64,000 nt of DNA from Paenibacillus sp. MAEPY2 (GCF_000499205.1 NZ_AWUK01000034.1:1-64000); one strand, 5' to 3'; numbered from the stretch's first letter, positions 37,354-45,826 are shown. Numbers and translations: made by a program. The notes: generated from the letters alone by a model not told the origin.

Positions 37354-38574
37354 TTACTGCTCCTGCTGTGTTGATTTGCGTCTAAATAGCTTCATGACCA
37401 TTTCTGTAATGCCGGGTTGTTCAGCGGAACCCAGAATATCCTCGTTCTCTTCCGTGTGCACCTTGATACTCATCACAATCCCCATACTAATCATGTTGAT
37501 CATAATTGAGGTACCACCTGAACTGATAAACGGCAACGTAATCCCTGTCAATGGCATCAGACCAATGAACGGACCGATGTTGACAAAGATCTGGTAGAGC
37601 AGCATCGCTATAATGCCGACAATCAGATACGGCCCTGCCCTGTCCTTACATTCCAGCGCAATCAGCACCAGCCTGTGAATAAGAATAAAGTACAGTAGCA
37701 GCAACACGGAGGCACCTATAAACCCAAATTCCTCCCCGATCTGTACAAAGATCGAATCGGCATACGCCAATGGCACCCGATTCGACTGAATCGTTGTTCC
37801 TTCCAAATACCCTTTGCCTGTAATGCCACCAGAACCGATCGCAAGCTTCGCGTTATACGTCTGCCAGAGCACATCTCTTGAGGTCAGTTCCGGCACGAGC
37901 CATGGGTCGAAACGATCCGCCCAGTGCGAACGCCCAACATCCTTCAGAAATTTCACAATCTCATCATGATAATGAATATAAGCCTGTATACCACCGATAA
38001 ATGCAGCCACAGCAATAATAAAACCGATAAGGGCATGAGTAAATTTAATATTACCAATCCATAATAGTCCCACGAGAATGACCACATAACTTAACGCATT
38101 CCCCAAGTCATTTTGGAGTAATACGAGTAGTAATGGCGGCAGTACACAGAGTGAGATTGGAATGACATCACGTCCGAAATAAAGCGGACGATTCTTCTTG
38201 CGGGCCAAAAAGGCCGATAAAAACACAATCAGGCATAGCTTGAACAATTCAGCAGGCTGCAAACTGACTCCGAATATGGATAGCCAACCTTTCGCTCCGT
38301 AATATTCTTTACCAAAGAACATAACGAAAATGAGAAGCAGCATACCCACGCCATAGATATACAAATAATTTTTGATAATGAATTTGTAATTGATCATCGT
38401 CATCCCAAAAAAGACCACGAAGCCTAAAATATAATACAACACTGCACTTTTCGTGAGTCCCTCCAGCTTCGGTCTGCCAAAGGTGGTACTATAGATCGAC
38501 AAAATACTGATGACCATCAGAATGAGCAATATAAAAACAATTGAATAGTCTATTTTTTTGAATTTATGCAGCAT
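37354..38574 (-). CDS. FtsW/RodA/SpoVE family SEDS glycosyltransferase, copy 2
   Basis: About 406 aa from the ATG at 38574 (GGAGG at 11 nt; the TTG at 38592 overlaps that site). Same motifs as the downstream paralogue: VSLQPAELFKLC, DLGNALSYVVILVGLLW, AIGSGGITGKGYLEGT, GEEFGFIGA, LPFISSGGTSIM. The two copies are separated by a terminator, so they can be expressed independently. One may be specialised, for example for sporulation, but no promoter evidence was found. Confidence 0.85.
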   Translation of the reverse strand: MLHKFKKIDYSIVFILLILMVISILSIYSTTFGRPKLEGLTKSAVLYYILGFVVFFGMTMINYKFIIKNYLYIYGVGMLLLIFVMFFGKEYYGAKGWLSIFGVSLQPAELFKLCLIVFLSAFLARKKNRPLYFGRDVIPISLCVLPPLLLVLLQNDLGNALSYVVILVGLLWIGNIKFTHALIGFIIAVAAFIGGIQAYIHYHDEIVKFLKDVGRSHWADRFDPWLVPELTSRDVLWQTYNAKLAIGSGGITGKGYLEGTTIQSNRVPLAYADSIFVQIGEEFGFIGASVLLLLYFILIHRLVLIALECKDRAGPYLIVGIIAMLLYQIFVNIGPFIGLMPLTGITLPFISSGGTSIMINMISMGIVMSIKVHTEENEDILGSAEQPGITEMVMKLFRRKSTQQEQ

Positions 38575-38659
38575 GTAGTTATGTTCCTCCAAGCATTCAG
38601 CAATCTTCGGTATATCTCATTGTAGAGGATTTCACGGCAAAAAGAAAACCTGTGGAACC

Positions 38660-39565
38660 TTACATTTTCGTCACCTGTTCCGAAGTGCGAACACCCAATA
38701 CATGCCGTTCAATGCCTGCAAGGTCTGGCACGACGATAATTTCCGGCCAATATCCAGCTGATTCAAGCAGAGCTGCGATGTCCCCGGCCTGTCCCTGACC
38801 CAGCTCAAAACCAATGATCTGCGGCGGCGCAGGCAGCAGCGCAAGCTGCTCCAGCATGATGCGGTACGGCCCCAGTCCATCCGGGCCGCCGTCCAGTGCC
38901 TTGCGCGGCTCATGATCGCGCACCTCGGGCTGCAACCCGGCGATATCTGCCGCCGGGATGTAAGGCGGGTTGGACACCAGGATGTCCACCCGTGCCCCGG
39001 CGAACGGGGCCAGCAGATCGCCTTCGCGGAAGTCGATCTGTACCCCGTTCGCGGCCGCGTTCCGCGCGGCCACTTGCAGGGCTGCCGCCGAGATATCTCC
39101 GGCGCCTACCTGCCAGCGCGGGCGCTGCGAAGCCATCGTCACTGCGATGGCGCCGCTGCCCGTGCCAATGTCGACGGCGAGCGGAGCGCCGCCAGGAAAC
39201 ACGCGGTCGGCTTCGCGCAGCACAGCCTCGACCAGCAGCTCGGTCTCCGGCCGCGGGATCAGCACGGCCGGCGTGACCTCGAACGGCAGCCCGTAGAATT
39301 CCTGGCTGCCGATAATGTACTGCGCCGGCTCACCCGCAGCCTTGCGTGTGACGGCGTCTTCCCAGCGGCTGCGAAGCTCGCTGGGAAAGGGCTCCGGCTG
39401 CATCATGTAATACTCGGCCCCTTCGCGGCCGAGTACATGTTCCAGCAGCAGCCGGGCATTGTTGTGCGGCTCGTACACGCCGCACTTCTCCAAAAAAGAG
39501 GAAGCCTCCACGAAGGCTTCCCGACAGCTCTGTTCCGGCGTCATGACAAACTGCGCGCGGGTCAC
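38660..39565 (-). CDS. prmC: Peptide chain release factor N5-glutamine methyltransferase
   Basis: 301 aa. Methylates the Gln of the GGQ motif of release factors, using SAM. N-terminal helical domain, then VDIGTGSGAIAVTMA (SAM loop) and the catalytic NPPYIP. GTG start, with AGGAG 8 nt upstream formed by the last codons of prfA. Its substrate gene prfA lies 3 nt upstream. The central part (about 38810-39480) is much more GC-rich than neighbouring genes, which also opens long antisense frames. Confidence 0.95.
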   Translation of the reverse strand: MTRAQFVMTPEQSCREAFVEASSFLEKCGVYEPHNNARLLLEHVLGREGAEYYMMQPEPFPSELRSRWEDAVTRKAAGEPAQYIIGSQEFYGLPFEVTPAVLIPRPETELLVEAVLREADRVFPGGAPLAVDIGTGSGAIAVTMASQRPRWQVGAGDISAAALQVAARNAAANGVQIDFREGDLLAPFAGARVDILVSNPPYIPAADIAGLQPEVRDHEPRKALDGGPDGLGPYRIMLEQLALLPAPPQIIGFELGQGQAGDIAALLESAGYWPEIIVVPDLAGIERHVLGVRTSEQVTKM

Positions 39566-39568
39566 AGA

Positions 39569-40636
39569 TTATTCTCCTCTATCCATCATATCCGTCTGCT
39601 CGGCAATCGTCAGTGCAGACACGATATCCGCAATCTCACCATTCATAATTTGATCCAGCTTGTGCATCGTCAATCCGATCCGGTGATCCGTAACACGGCT
39701 CTGTGGGAAGTTATAGGTACGAATCCGCTCACTGCGGTCACCTGTACCTACTTTGCTCTTCCGCTCACTCGAAATTTTTGCTTCTTCTTCCTGACGCATC
39801 ATATCGAAGATACGCGTACGCAGAACCTGCAATGCTTTTTCCTTATTCGAGTTCTGGGATTTACCATCCTGACACGTCGCCACAATACCTGTTGGAACGT
39901 GAGTTACCCGTACAGCCGATTTCGTCGTATTAACCGATTGTCCACCAGCTCCACTGGAACAGAACGTATCTACACGGATATCTTTATCGTGAATTTCAAT
40001 ATCAAAATCTTCGGCTTCAGGCATAACCGCTACTGTCGAAGTAGACGTATGAATCCGTCCGCCCGATTCGGTTGTAGGAATACGTTGCACACGGTGTGCA
40101 CCACTTTCGTATTTCAGTTTGCTGTATGCACCGCGTCCATTGATGAGGAAAACAACCTCTTTAAAGCCACCCAAGTCGTTCGTATTCACGTCCATCAGCT
40201 CTACACGCCAGCCTTGCGTATCAGCAAAACGTGTGTACATCCGGTATAAATCCGCTGCAAACAGCGCCGCTTCATCTCCACCAGCCGCTCCGCGAATTTC
40301 AACGATGACGTTTTTATCATCATTTGGGTCTTTTGGCAGCATGAGAACACGAATCAGATCGTCCAGTTCTTTCTGGCGAGTGCTCAGTTCATCAATTTCC
40401 ATTTTGACCATTTCACGCATCTCGTCGTCCAGCTTCTCGCCCTGCATTTCTTTTGCAGCTTCGAGATCCTGGCTTACCTGTTTGTACTCATTGTACGCTT
40501 CATAGGTAGGCTGGAGATCCGATTGTTCTTTGGAATATTCCCGCAGCTTCTTGTTGTCACTTGCTACATCCGGGTCACACAGCAATTCGCTGAGTTTCTC
40601 GTAACGGTCGGCTAACGCCTGTAATTTATCAAACAT
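39569..40636 (-). CDS. prfA: Peptide chain release factor 1
   Basis: 355 aa. Recognises UAA/UAG stop codons. The codon-reading PxT motif appears as RIPTTESGGR, and the peptidyl-transferase GGQ is in SSGAGGQSVNTTKSAV. Full length. Transcribed with prmC. Confidence 0.97.
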   Translation of the reverse strand: MFDKLQALADRYEKLSELLCDPDVASDNKKLREYSKEQSDLQPTYEAYNEYKQVSQDLEAAKEMQGEKLDDEMREMVKMEIDELSTRQKELDDLIRVLMLPKDPNDDKNVIVEIRGAAGGDEAALFAADLYRMYTRFADTQGWRVELMDVNTNDLGGFKEVVFLINGRGAYSKLKYESGAHRVQRIPTTESGGRIHTSTSTVAVMPEAEDFDIEIHDKDIRVDTFCSSGAGGQSVNTTKSAVRVTHVPTGIVATCQDGKSQNSNKEKALQVLRTRIFDMMRQEEEAKISSERKSKVGTGDRSERIRTYNFPQSRVTDHRIGLTMHKLDQIMNGEIADIVSALTIAEQTDMMDRGE

Positions 40637-41118
40637 ATATAGTCACCTCACGCATTATTTTCGTTCAAGCATTCATCATTCATTCGATCCTGATAGGCAT
40701 TCATTTCATGCATCATCAGACCATTTATATTTCACAAGGCACGGAATTCACAGAAATCCCTGACTGAAAGATTCATTTTATGATCGACGTATAACATCGC
40801 TACAACGTCATCAAATCCTTTACTTTTAAGTTATATAAAAGAAATCGCGTACCCGGTTGAAAACCCGCTTCAACTCATTAAGCCGAGCGTGAAATTTAAC
40901 ATAGGTATACGACTCTTAATTATAGCATATTCTTATGCTTCTGGATAGCAATAGTTCACCGGGCAGACAACCATATTACTTTTATCACCAAGGCGAAACA
41001 TGATGAATTCCCACTATAATGTCTCATTTCCGCCTCCCTGGCTTCCCACATTTTTATTATATCCACCAATGGCAAACAATCCAGCATAAGTAACGATCTG
41101 CAGCAGGATTAGAATATA
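40637..41118. other. Spacer upstream of prfA, nothing distinct seen
   Basis: About 480 bp of AT-rich sequence between the ychF terminator and prfA. It must contain the prfA promoter; no clear -35/-10 pair, riboswitch or open frame with a ribosome binding site was recognised. Confidence 0.45.
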
Positions 41119-41160
41119 AAAAAGCCCTGCGATCTTCACGGGAAGACAACAGGGCTTTTG
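41119..41160 (-). terminator. Terminator after ychF
   Basis: Stem AAAGCCCTG...CAGGGCTTT with inner pairing GTCTTC/GAAGAT, followed on the minus strand by TTTTTTATATTC. It is about 35 nt beyond the ychF stop. Confidence 0.88.
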
Positions 41161-41194
41161 TTAACGTTATATCTAGTTGTAGATTGAATATGAA

Positions 41195-42295
41195 CTAAAC
41201 GTTGAAGCGGAAGTGCATAACATCGCCGTCGTTGACAACATACTCTTTACCTTCAAGACGAAGTTGTCCACGCTCTTTGGCACCGTTCATGGAACCAGCT
41301 GCAACCAGATCGTCGTAGGAAACGACTTCTGCCCGGATGAATCCGCGCTCAAAGTCTGTGTGAATAACACCCGCTGCGCCTGGTGCTTTCGTACCCTTGC
41401 GAATCGTCCATGCACGAACTTCCTGTACGCCTGCTGTGAAGTACGTGTACAGACCAAGCAATTTGTAAGCGGCTTTGATCAACAGGTTCAGACCGGAATC
41501 CTCGATACCGAGTTCTTCCAGGAACATTTGTTTATCTTCGCCTTCCAGCTCGGAGATCTCTTCTTCCACTTTTGCACTGATCGGCACAACTTCTGCATTT
41601 TCAGCAGCTGCAAATTCTCTTACTTTTTGCACATAGGCATTGTTCGCCACATCGCCGATTTCGTCCTCAGCTACATTGGCTGCGTACAGAACAGGCTTCA
41701 GGGTAAGCAGGTGCAGATCGCGCACGATCAGACGCTCGTCATCCGTAAGCTCCATGCTGCGTGCTGGCTTGTCTTCGTACAGAACAGCCTTCACTTTCTC
41801 CAGTACTTCCACTTCCTGAGCAGCTGATTTGTTGCCGCCCTTCATGTTTTTCTTGGAGCGATCGATTTTTTTCTCGACACTCTCGATATCGGCCAGGATC
41901 AGCTCCAGATTGATCGTCTGGATGTCGCTTACCGGATCAATTTTTCCATCGACGTGTGTGATGTTCTCGTCTACAAAGCAGCGTACCACGTGTACAATCG
42001 CGTCTACTTCACGAATGTGGGCAAGGAACTTGTTACCAAGACCTTCGCCTTTGCTCGCACCACGAACAAGACCTGCAATATCTACAAATTCAAACGCCGT
42101 CGGTACCGTTTTTTTCGGTACAACGAGTTCTGTCAATTTGTCCAAACGCTCATCCGGTACTTCAACGATCCCCACGTTAGGGTCAATCGTACAGAACGGA
42201 TAGTTTGCCGATTCGGCACCAGCTTGTGTAATTGCGTTAAACAGTGTGGATTTACCAACGTTAGGCAGGCCCACGATTCCAGCTTTCAAAGCCAT
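41195..42295 (-). CDS. ychF: Redox-regulated ATPase YchF (Obg-like)
   Basis: 366 aa. A TRAFAC-class P-loop ATPase associated with ribosomes. G1 GLPNVGKSTLFNAIT, DIAGLVRGASKGEGLGNKFL (G3/switch 2), a coiled coil, and the C-terminal TGS domain with RAWTIRKGTKAPGAAGVIHTDFERGFIRAEV. The ATP-specific NxxE variant of G4 is typical of YchF (AANVAEDEIG). Confidence 0.96.
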   Translation of the reverse strand: MALKAGIVGLPNVGKSTLFNAITQAGAESANYPFCTIDPNVGIVEVPDERLDKLTELVVPKKTVPTAFEFVDIAGLVRGASKGEGLGNKFLAHIREVDAIVHVVRCFVDENITHVDGKIDPVSDIQTINLELILADIESVEKKIDRSKKNMKGGNKSAAQEVEVLEKVKAVLYEDKPARSMELTDDERLIVRDLHLLTLKPVLYAANVAEDEIGDVANNAYVQKVREFAAAENAEVVPISAKVEEEISELEGEDKQMFLEELGIEDSGLNLLIKAAYKLLGLYTYFTAGVQEVRAWTIRKGTKAPGAAGVIHTDFERGFIRAEVVSYDDLVAAGSMNGAKERGQLRLEGKEYVVNDGDVMHFRFNV

Positions 42296-42487
42296 GTATA
42301 TGACAACTCCTCATTGATTACTTGTTCGGTATGGATAATCCTATACATTATATATGACAAACCCCAAGGCATCAAGGAACTTCGCCAATTCGACCAGAGC
42401 ACCATCCGCTTCCCAAAATCCCCGGTTACTGCGGGTGATTCGTTTTGCGTAGATCATACGTCTGGCTTAGATTATCCGTTTTTAGGT

Positions 42488-42958
42488 TTACCCTTTGATT
42501 TCCTTATACATCGTCAGATCGGTTACCTCATACCCCATCTTGCGATACAGGCTGCTTGCCCGCACATTATGTCCAAACACATGCAGACCAATGCGATCCA
42601 CGCCCAGACTCAAGGCTTCCCTCTCAAGTGCCTCCATCGTCTCTGTACCATATCCCTTGCCCCGATAAGCTTCTTCGACCACAATGTCCAGCAAAAACGC
42701 GTCCTTGCCACGGCGGTTATCCGTAACGTTAAACCAGATATAACCCACATTCCCGTCCACTTCATGCACCAAATTATAGAGATAAGCACCCGGTGTATTC
42801 AGCCCTTCAGGCAAATATTTGTCGTAGGATGCCTCCGCAAGTCCCTGCGCCTCTTCTGCAGCCCAAGTACCCGCTTCCACTTTCTCTTCTGCAAAATCTT
42901 TAATCGAACGAATACGGAAATTAGCATATTCTTCTTGATTCATTGGGTTTAGCTTCAT
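42488..42958 (-). CDS. GNAT family N-acetyltransferase
   Basis: 156 aa from the ATG at 42958 (GGAGGG at 9 nt). The acetyl-CoA pyrophosphate-binding loop is VVEEAYRGKGYGTETMEAL and the later LHVFGHNVRASSLYRKMGYE is typical of GNATs acting on small molecules or protein N-termini. The substrate is unknown. Minus strand, isolated between ychF and the toxin-like locus. Confidence 0.85.
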   Translation of the reverse strand: MKLNPMNQEEYANFRIRSIKDFAEEKVEAGTWAAEEAQGLAEASYDKYLPEGLNTPGAYLYNLVHEVDGNVGYIWFNVTDNRRGKDAFLLDIVVEEAYRGKGYGTETMEALEREALSLGVDRIGLHVFGHNVRASSLYRKMGYEVTDLTMYKEIKG

Positions 42959-43043
42959 CAGGATATCCCTCCAAATTAATAGATATGTATACAATTATGG
43001 TGATGTATTCACTGACCAACCCTATCTAACATTTGTTATCCTA

Positions 43044-43071
43044 TTCAACAAAAAGAAGATTATGGTATAAT
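43044..43071 (+). promoter_or_regulatory. Promoter of the small toxin-like gene
   Basis: TTCAAC (43044-43049), 16-bp spacer, TATAAT (43066-43071). Transcription would begin at about 43078, giving an mRNA of about 175 nt that ends at the 43214-43252 terminator. Confidence 0.55.
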
Positions 43072-43138
43072 CACTGAAGCAACAGAAAGGCTAATATGGG
43101 CGGTCTCGGCTAACCTCTCGGAAGGGAGGTGATGCCCC

Positions 43139-43219
43139 GTGGAAGTATACCAAGCGATGACGCTAATGATTTCATTTGCGACTCTTGTTGTCTTGATACT
43201 TACAAACAAACGGAAATAG
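43139..43219 (+). CDS. 26-aa holin-like type I toxin candidate
   Basis: A GTG start with GGGAGGTGAT 5-9 nt upstream. The peptide begins MEVYQAMTLMISFATLVVL and ends in TNKRK: one hydrophobic helix with a basic tail. The Y-x-x-(L/M)xxMIxF pattern resembles TxpA/BsrG and the putative holin-like toxin family of Bacilli. The Shine-Dalgarno is sequestered in ACCTC-loop-GAGGT. GGGCGGTCT at 43098-43106 is complementary to AGACCGCCC at 43218-43226, so the 5' and 3' ends of the mRNA can pair, as in other type I toxin messages. The stop codon lies in the terminator stem. Confidence 0.72.
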   Translation: MEVYQAMTLMISFATLVVLILTNKRK

Positions 43220-43252
43220 ACCGCCCTCGGCAAAAGGAAGCGGTCTATTTTT
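43214..43252. terminator. Bidirectional terminator at the toxin locus
   Basis: Perfect 11-bp stem AAATAGACCGC / GCGGTCTATTT with T-runs readable on both strands. It would end the toxin mRNA on plus and the predicted antisense RNA on minus. Confidence 0.8.
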
Positions 43253-43358
43253 AGGCTTTCATTCTAAATCCGGAGCCGAACCGCCCTTAAAAGCGGCTGT
43301 TGCAGCGGGGAGTCGTGTTGGTATCACGGCTCTCTTTGCATTTTATACATCTTCTGCC
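43220..43358 (-). ncRNA. Predicted antisense RNA antitoxin
   Basis: From a minus-strand promoter at 43362-43391, transcription would run leftward through the 3' part of the toxin message and stop at the shared terminator, giving an RNA of about 140 nt complementary to the toxin 3' region. Intervening hairpins (GAGTCGTG/CACGGCTC, CCGCCCTTAAAAGCGG) would give it structure. Inferred from promoter, overlap and terminator only. Confidence 0.5.
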
Positions 43359-43361
43359 CTT

Positions 43362-43391
43362 ATTATAACACGCATTTTAATGTGCAGTCCA
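43362..43391 (-). promoter_or_regulatory. Promoter of the predicted antisense RNA
   Basis: On the minus strand, TGGACT (43386-43391), 18-bp spacer, TATAAT (43362-43367). It points toward the toxin gene from its 3' side, the arrangement seen in TxpA/RatA-like pairs. Confidence 0.5.
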
Positions 43392-43495
43392 TAATTGAGG
43401 CCCCCTCTTCCCACGTTCACAGCTAAATTTCTATACAACTGGCTTACCTCAGTCTGTTTATACCTATATATATATAAGAGAGGAGCAGATTACTT

Positions 43496-43927
43496 ATGAA
43501 TACACGTCGTCCCTTTTCAAAATGGAAAATAATCATCTTATCTGCAGCGATTCTCTTTATTGGTTTAGTTATTTCTATGGGTTATCAGGCGCTGGACCCG
43601 TTTAGACATCTAAGGATCACGATTCACAATCAGTCAGACTATGATCTTTCAAATATTACAGCACGCGTGAACAGCGGCATGGACTCGTTCAATACAAACA
43701 ATGAGGGTACTATACACACCTTAAAGAAAGGTGTAGCCAGCGGTGAAAAAATGAAGTTCGCTCCGCAGCTGCGACTTTCCGGTGAAGCATCCATCTATCT
43801 GGAGTTCACGGACAGCCGTGGTAAAATCTATACCGAAACGGTATGCAGTTATACCGAATACTTGTCTGGCAACTCCTATGTGACTATAACCAACCAAAAG
43901 ATTACTGTAAAAGAAGAATGCATGTAA
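43496..43927 (+). CDS. Small membrane-anchored protein of unknown function
   Basis: 143 aa. An N-terminal membrane anchor (WKIIILSAAILFIGLVISMGY) precedes an exported domain of about 110 residues rich in Ser, Thr and Asn, with a beta-strand-like pattern (LRITIHNQSDYDLSNITARV, ASIYLEFTDSRGKIYTETV). No known family was recognised. GAGAGGAG is well placed before the ATG. One of few plus-strand genes in the left 57 kb, convergent with the Spo0E-like gene. Confidence 0.72.
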   Translation: MNTRRPFSKWKIIILSAAILFIGLVISMGYQALDPFRHLRITIHNQSDYDLSNITARVNSGMDSFNTNNEGTIHTLKKGVASGEKMKFAPQLRLSGEASIYLEFTDSRGKIYTETVCSYTEYLSGNSYVTITNQKITVKEECM

Positions 43928-43997
43928 TAACGTACTTCGCTCCATGAACTTATGTTAAAATATAGGGGCGAGCACCCGCCAAAGTTTCTCGCCCAAA

Positions 43998-44033
43998 GTC
44001 GATTGAATTAACCCATCGGCTTTTTTATTTTAA
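43998..44033 (+). terminator. Terminator of the 143-aa protein gene
   Basis: AAGTCGAT-loop-ATCGGCTT followed by TTTTATTTT on the plus strand. It overlaps the last codons of the convergent Spo0E-like gene. A further GGGCGAG/CTCGCCC hairpin lies just before it (about 43967-43995). Confidence 0.7.
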
Positions 44034-44181
44034 CTTGATTGTATTGATTAATGAGATCATCCAGGACCATAGATTGCTTTATAACATGAGGATGAAGCAG
44101 ATATCCATTATAGTCCATCTTTAGTTGATAAAGCTTTTGTCTCGCAGCTTCGATCTGCAACTTGAGTTTACCACAATCCAT
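44008..44181 (-). CDS. Spo0E-like aspartyl-phosphate phosphatase
   Basis: 57 aa from the ATG at 44181 (GGGAGGGG at good spacing), the standard size for the family. A two-helix hairpin with VIKQSMVLDDLINQY, close to the Spo0E/YisI/YnzD signature S-x-x-LD-x-LI. Such proteins dephosphorylate Spo0A~P and delay sporulation. It follows the quorum-sensing-like pair on the same strand, separated by a terminator. Confidence 0.82.
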   Translation of the reverse strand: MDCGKLKLQIEAARQKLYQLKMDYNGYLLHPHVIKQSMVLDDLINQYNQVKIKKPMG

Positions 44182-44253
44182 ATTCACCCCTCCCTGTTGT
44201 AACATTTTAGTCCGTTCTGCTAATTAGTAGGAAATCAGGCGAACTCCAACACG

Positions 44254-44301
44254 AAAAAGCTCCCTTCAAAGTAGGCAATTCACCATTCTACTTGAGGGAG
44301 C
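44254..44301 (-). terminator. Terminator after the receptor/pro-peptide pair
   Basis: Long stem GCTCCCTCAAGTAG with CTACTTTGAAGGGAGC, followed on the minus strand by TTTTTCG. It closes the receptor-propeptide transcription unit about 38 nt past the pro-peptide stop. Confidence 0.88.
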
Positions 44302-44338
44302 AGCTCATATTAAAAAAGCGTATTTTCAGAAATGTTGG

Positions 44339-44476
44339 TTAGCTTCCCATGCCGTGACCATTAGTTGTCATGATTGCTGGATGGTCTATTTCAGCAAGGA
44401 TAGGTTGAGTAGTAGGAATAATTACTCCTACCGCGATACTACATGTAAATATCAATAGCGCCAATTTCATCTTCAT
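44339..44476 (-). CDS. 45-aa secreted pro-peptide, candidate quorum-sensing signal (AloP-like)
   Basis: Starts 6 nt after the stop of the TPR regulator, with CGGGAGGT formed by the regulator's last codons. The N-terminus MKMKLALLIFTCSIAVGVII is an export signal; the rest (PTTQPILA, EIDHPAIMTTNGHGMGS) is short and polar, ending NGHGMGS. This matches the format of AimP/Phr/AloP pro-peptides: receptor gene, then a small overlapping or adjacent gene with a signal sequence and a C-terminal mature peptide of 5-10 residues. The mature peptide is probably within the last 6-8 residues (inference). Confidence 0.75.
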   Translation of the reverse strand: MKMKLALLIFTCSIAVGVIIPTTQPILAEIDHPAIMTTNGHGMGS

Positions 44477-44482
44477 TTTTAT

Positions 44483-45826
44483 TCAAACCTCCCGAATCAA
44501 TTTTTTGTATCGCAATTTATCTTCTTCAACTGCCCAATACCGAAATTCTTCAAATAATTTTATACACTCCAGAATGCTGTCTTTATTCTTAATTTTAATG
44601 GCAAAATCCAAACCTCTAAGGGTCAACTCAAACCCTCTGTTATAATCTTGATGTTTTAGATAATATGTACCCAGGCCCACAAGCAAAGTACCATATTGAT
44701 CATTCGTGTATTGCTCGCTGATTTTTCCAATACGGCTACTCTGTTCTTGGTACATGAAAAAAGAGTCATACGCTTCAAGAATCGAATCAATATTGATATC
44801 AAATCGATTCGCTGCATTGACAATTGCACATAAAGCAGGGAAGATCTCATTCTCTCTCTCAGAGATGTATTTCATATAATTTTGGATAACCTCTGTTTTA
44901 CCTGACATTAACTCATATAGATAACGGTTGCCTTCTGCCCATTCCTCGAACTGACGAATAACAGCGGTTTCCTCGTCGCTCGGATCATTTACCCAGCTAT
45001 AATCGGTGTACAAAGAGACATATTGAAGTGCTTTTTCATATTCTTCATAATAGAAACAAGCCTCTCCAAGCGCCAAATATGCGTACAAAACGTAAAAAAC
45101 ATACTGCTTTTTAGGTTTATCCTCCGCTGCTCTCACTGATTCATACAACTCATAATGGATCATTGCTTTTAGCTTTAACTTGTCAGCAAGGTTCTTCACC
45201 TTGTCCCATCGGCGCAATGAAGCATACACATTAATCAGATCGTTCAATCCATCAAGCTGGTAAGGCTCGTCAAGGCGCTCTACAAAAAACTCAAACTGCG
45301 TAGCAAGTGTAAGATTGCTCATCTGATCCTTGGAAAGTCCGATCGTGAACAAACGATACTGACTTAGAGCCAACCGTTCAGAATGTTGCATTTTCTCACC
45401 CTCAGCTACACAAAGATACAGGGGCTTGGCCGCTTCCCACTTCCCTTCACGGTATAACTGCTCAGCCAACTCAAACAAAAGAGGTGCATAGGAAAGATTA
45501 TCCATAATTAGATTAACTGCTTCTTCCATATAATCGACCATACCGAGTTCGGCACAACGGTATAGAAAAGGCCCAAGTCTTCGCCAATCCGGACTTGTAT
45601 GTACAAAACATTCATTTATGTATAATTCATAGAAGTAACCCTCAGTTAAACCCATCCCTGCAGTAAGTCGATCCAGCTGTTGCATGCCTATGGGACGCAG
45701 GCCGTTCAGCGTACCACTCAACGTTCCTGAGTTAATTCCCGATATCTCAGAGAATTGATTGAGTGTCATATGGTTAGTTTTTAAATAGTCTGCTAAATGA
45801 TCACGTATTGTGGCTACTGATTTCAA
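44483..45826 (-). CDS. RRNPP-type regulator: XRE HTH plus TPR peptide receptor (AimR/AloR-like)
   Basis: 447 aa from a TTG start at 45826, chosen because AAAGGTGG lies 7 nt upstream; the longer frame adds residues across that site. An N-terminal XRE helix-turn-helix (about residues 6-60, TLNQFSEISGINSGTLSGTLNG) is followed by about 380 residues of helical hairpins with TPR character (PLLFELAEQLYREGKWEAAKPLYLCV; YYEEYEKALQYVSLY; TYYLKHQDYNRGFELTLRGL). This is the RRNPP design of AimR and the Paenibacillus AloR receptors, and a small exported peptide follows directly. It probably binds the re-imported peptide and changes DNA binding. Targets unknown. Confidence 0.82.
   Translation of the reverse strand: MKSVATIRDHLADYLKTNHMTLNQFSEISGINSGTLSGTLNGLRPIGMQQLDRLTAGMGLTEGYFYELYINECFVHTSPDWRRLGPFLYRCAELGMVDYMEEAVNLIMDNLSYAPLLFELAEQLYREGKWEAAKPLYLCVAEGEKMQHSERLALSQYRLFTIGLSKDQMSNLTLATQFEFFVERLDEPYQLDGLNDLINVYASLRRWDKVKNLADKLKLKAMIHYELYESVRAAEDKPKKQYVFYVLYAYLALGEACFYYEEYEKALQYVSLYTDYSWVNDPSDEETAVIRQFEEWAEGNRYLYELMSGKTEVIQNYMKYISERENEIFPALCAIVNAANRFDINIDSILEAYDSFFMYQEQSSRIGKISEQYTNDQYGTLLVGLGTYYLKHQDYNRGFELTLRGLDFAIKIKNKDSILECIKLFEEFRYWAVEEDKLRYKKLIREV

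Noticed and set aside
38912..40249. 445-codon plus-strand open frame opposite prmC and prfA
   Set aside because: Created by the GC-rich block of prmC; spans two real genes on the other strand and has no family resemblance.
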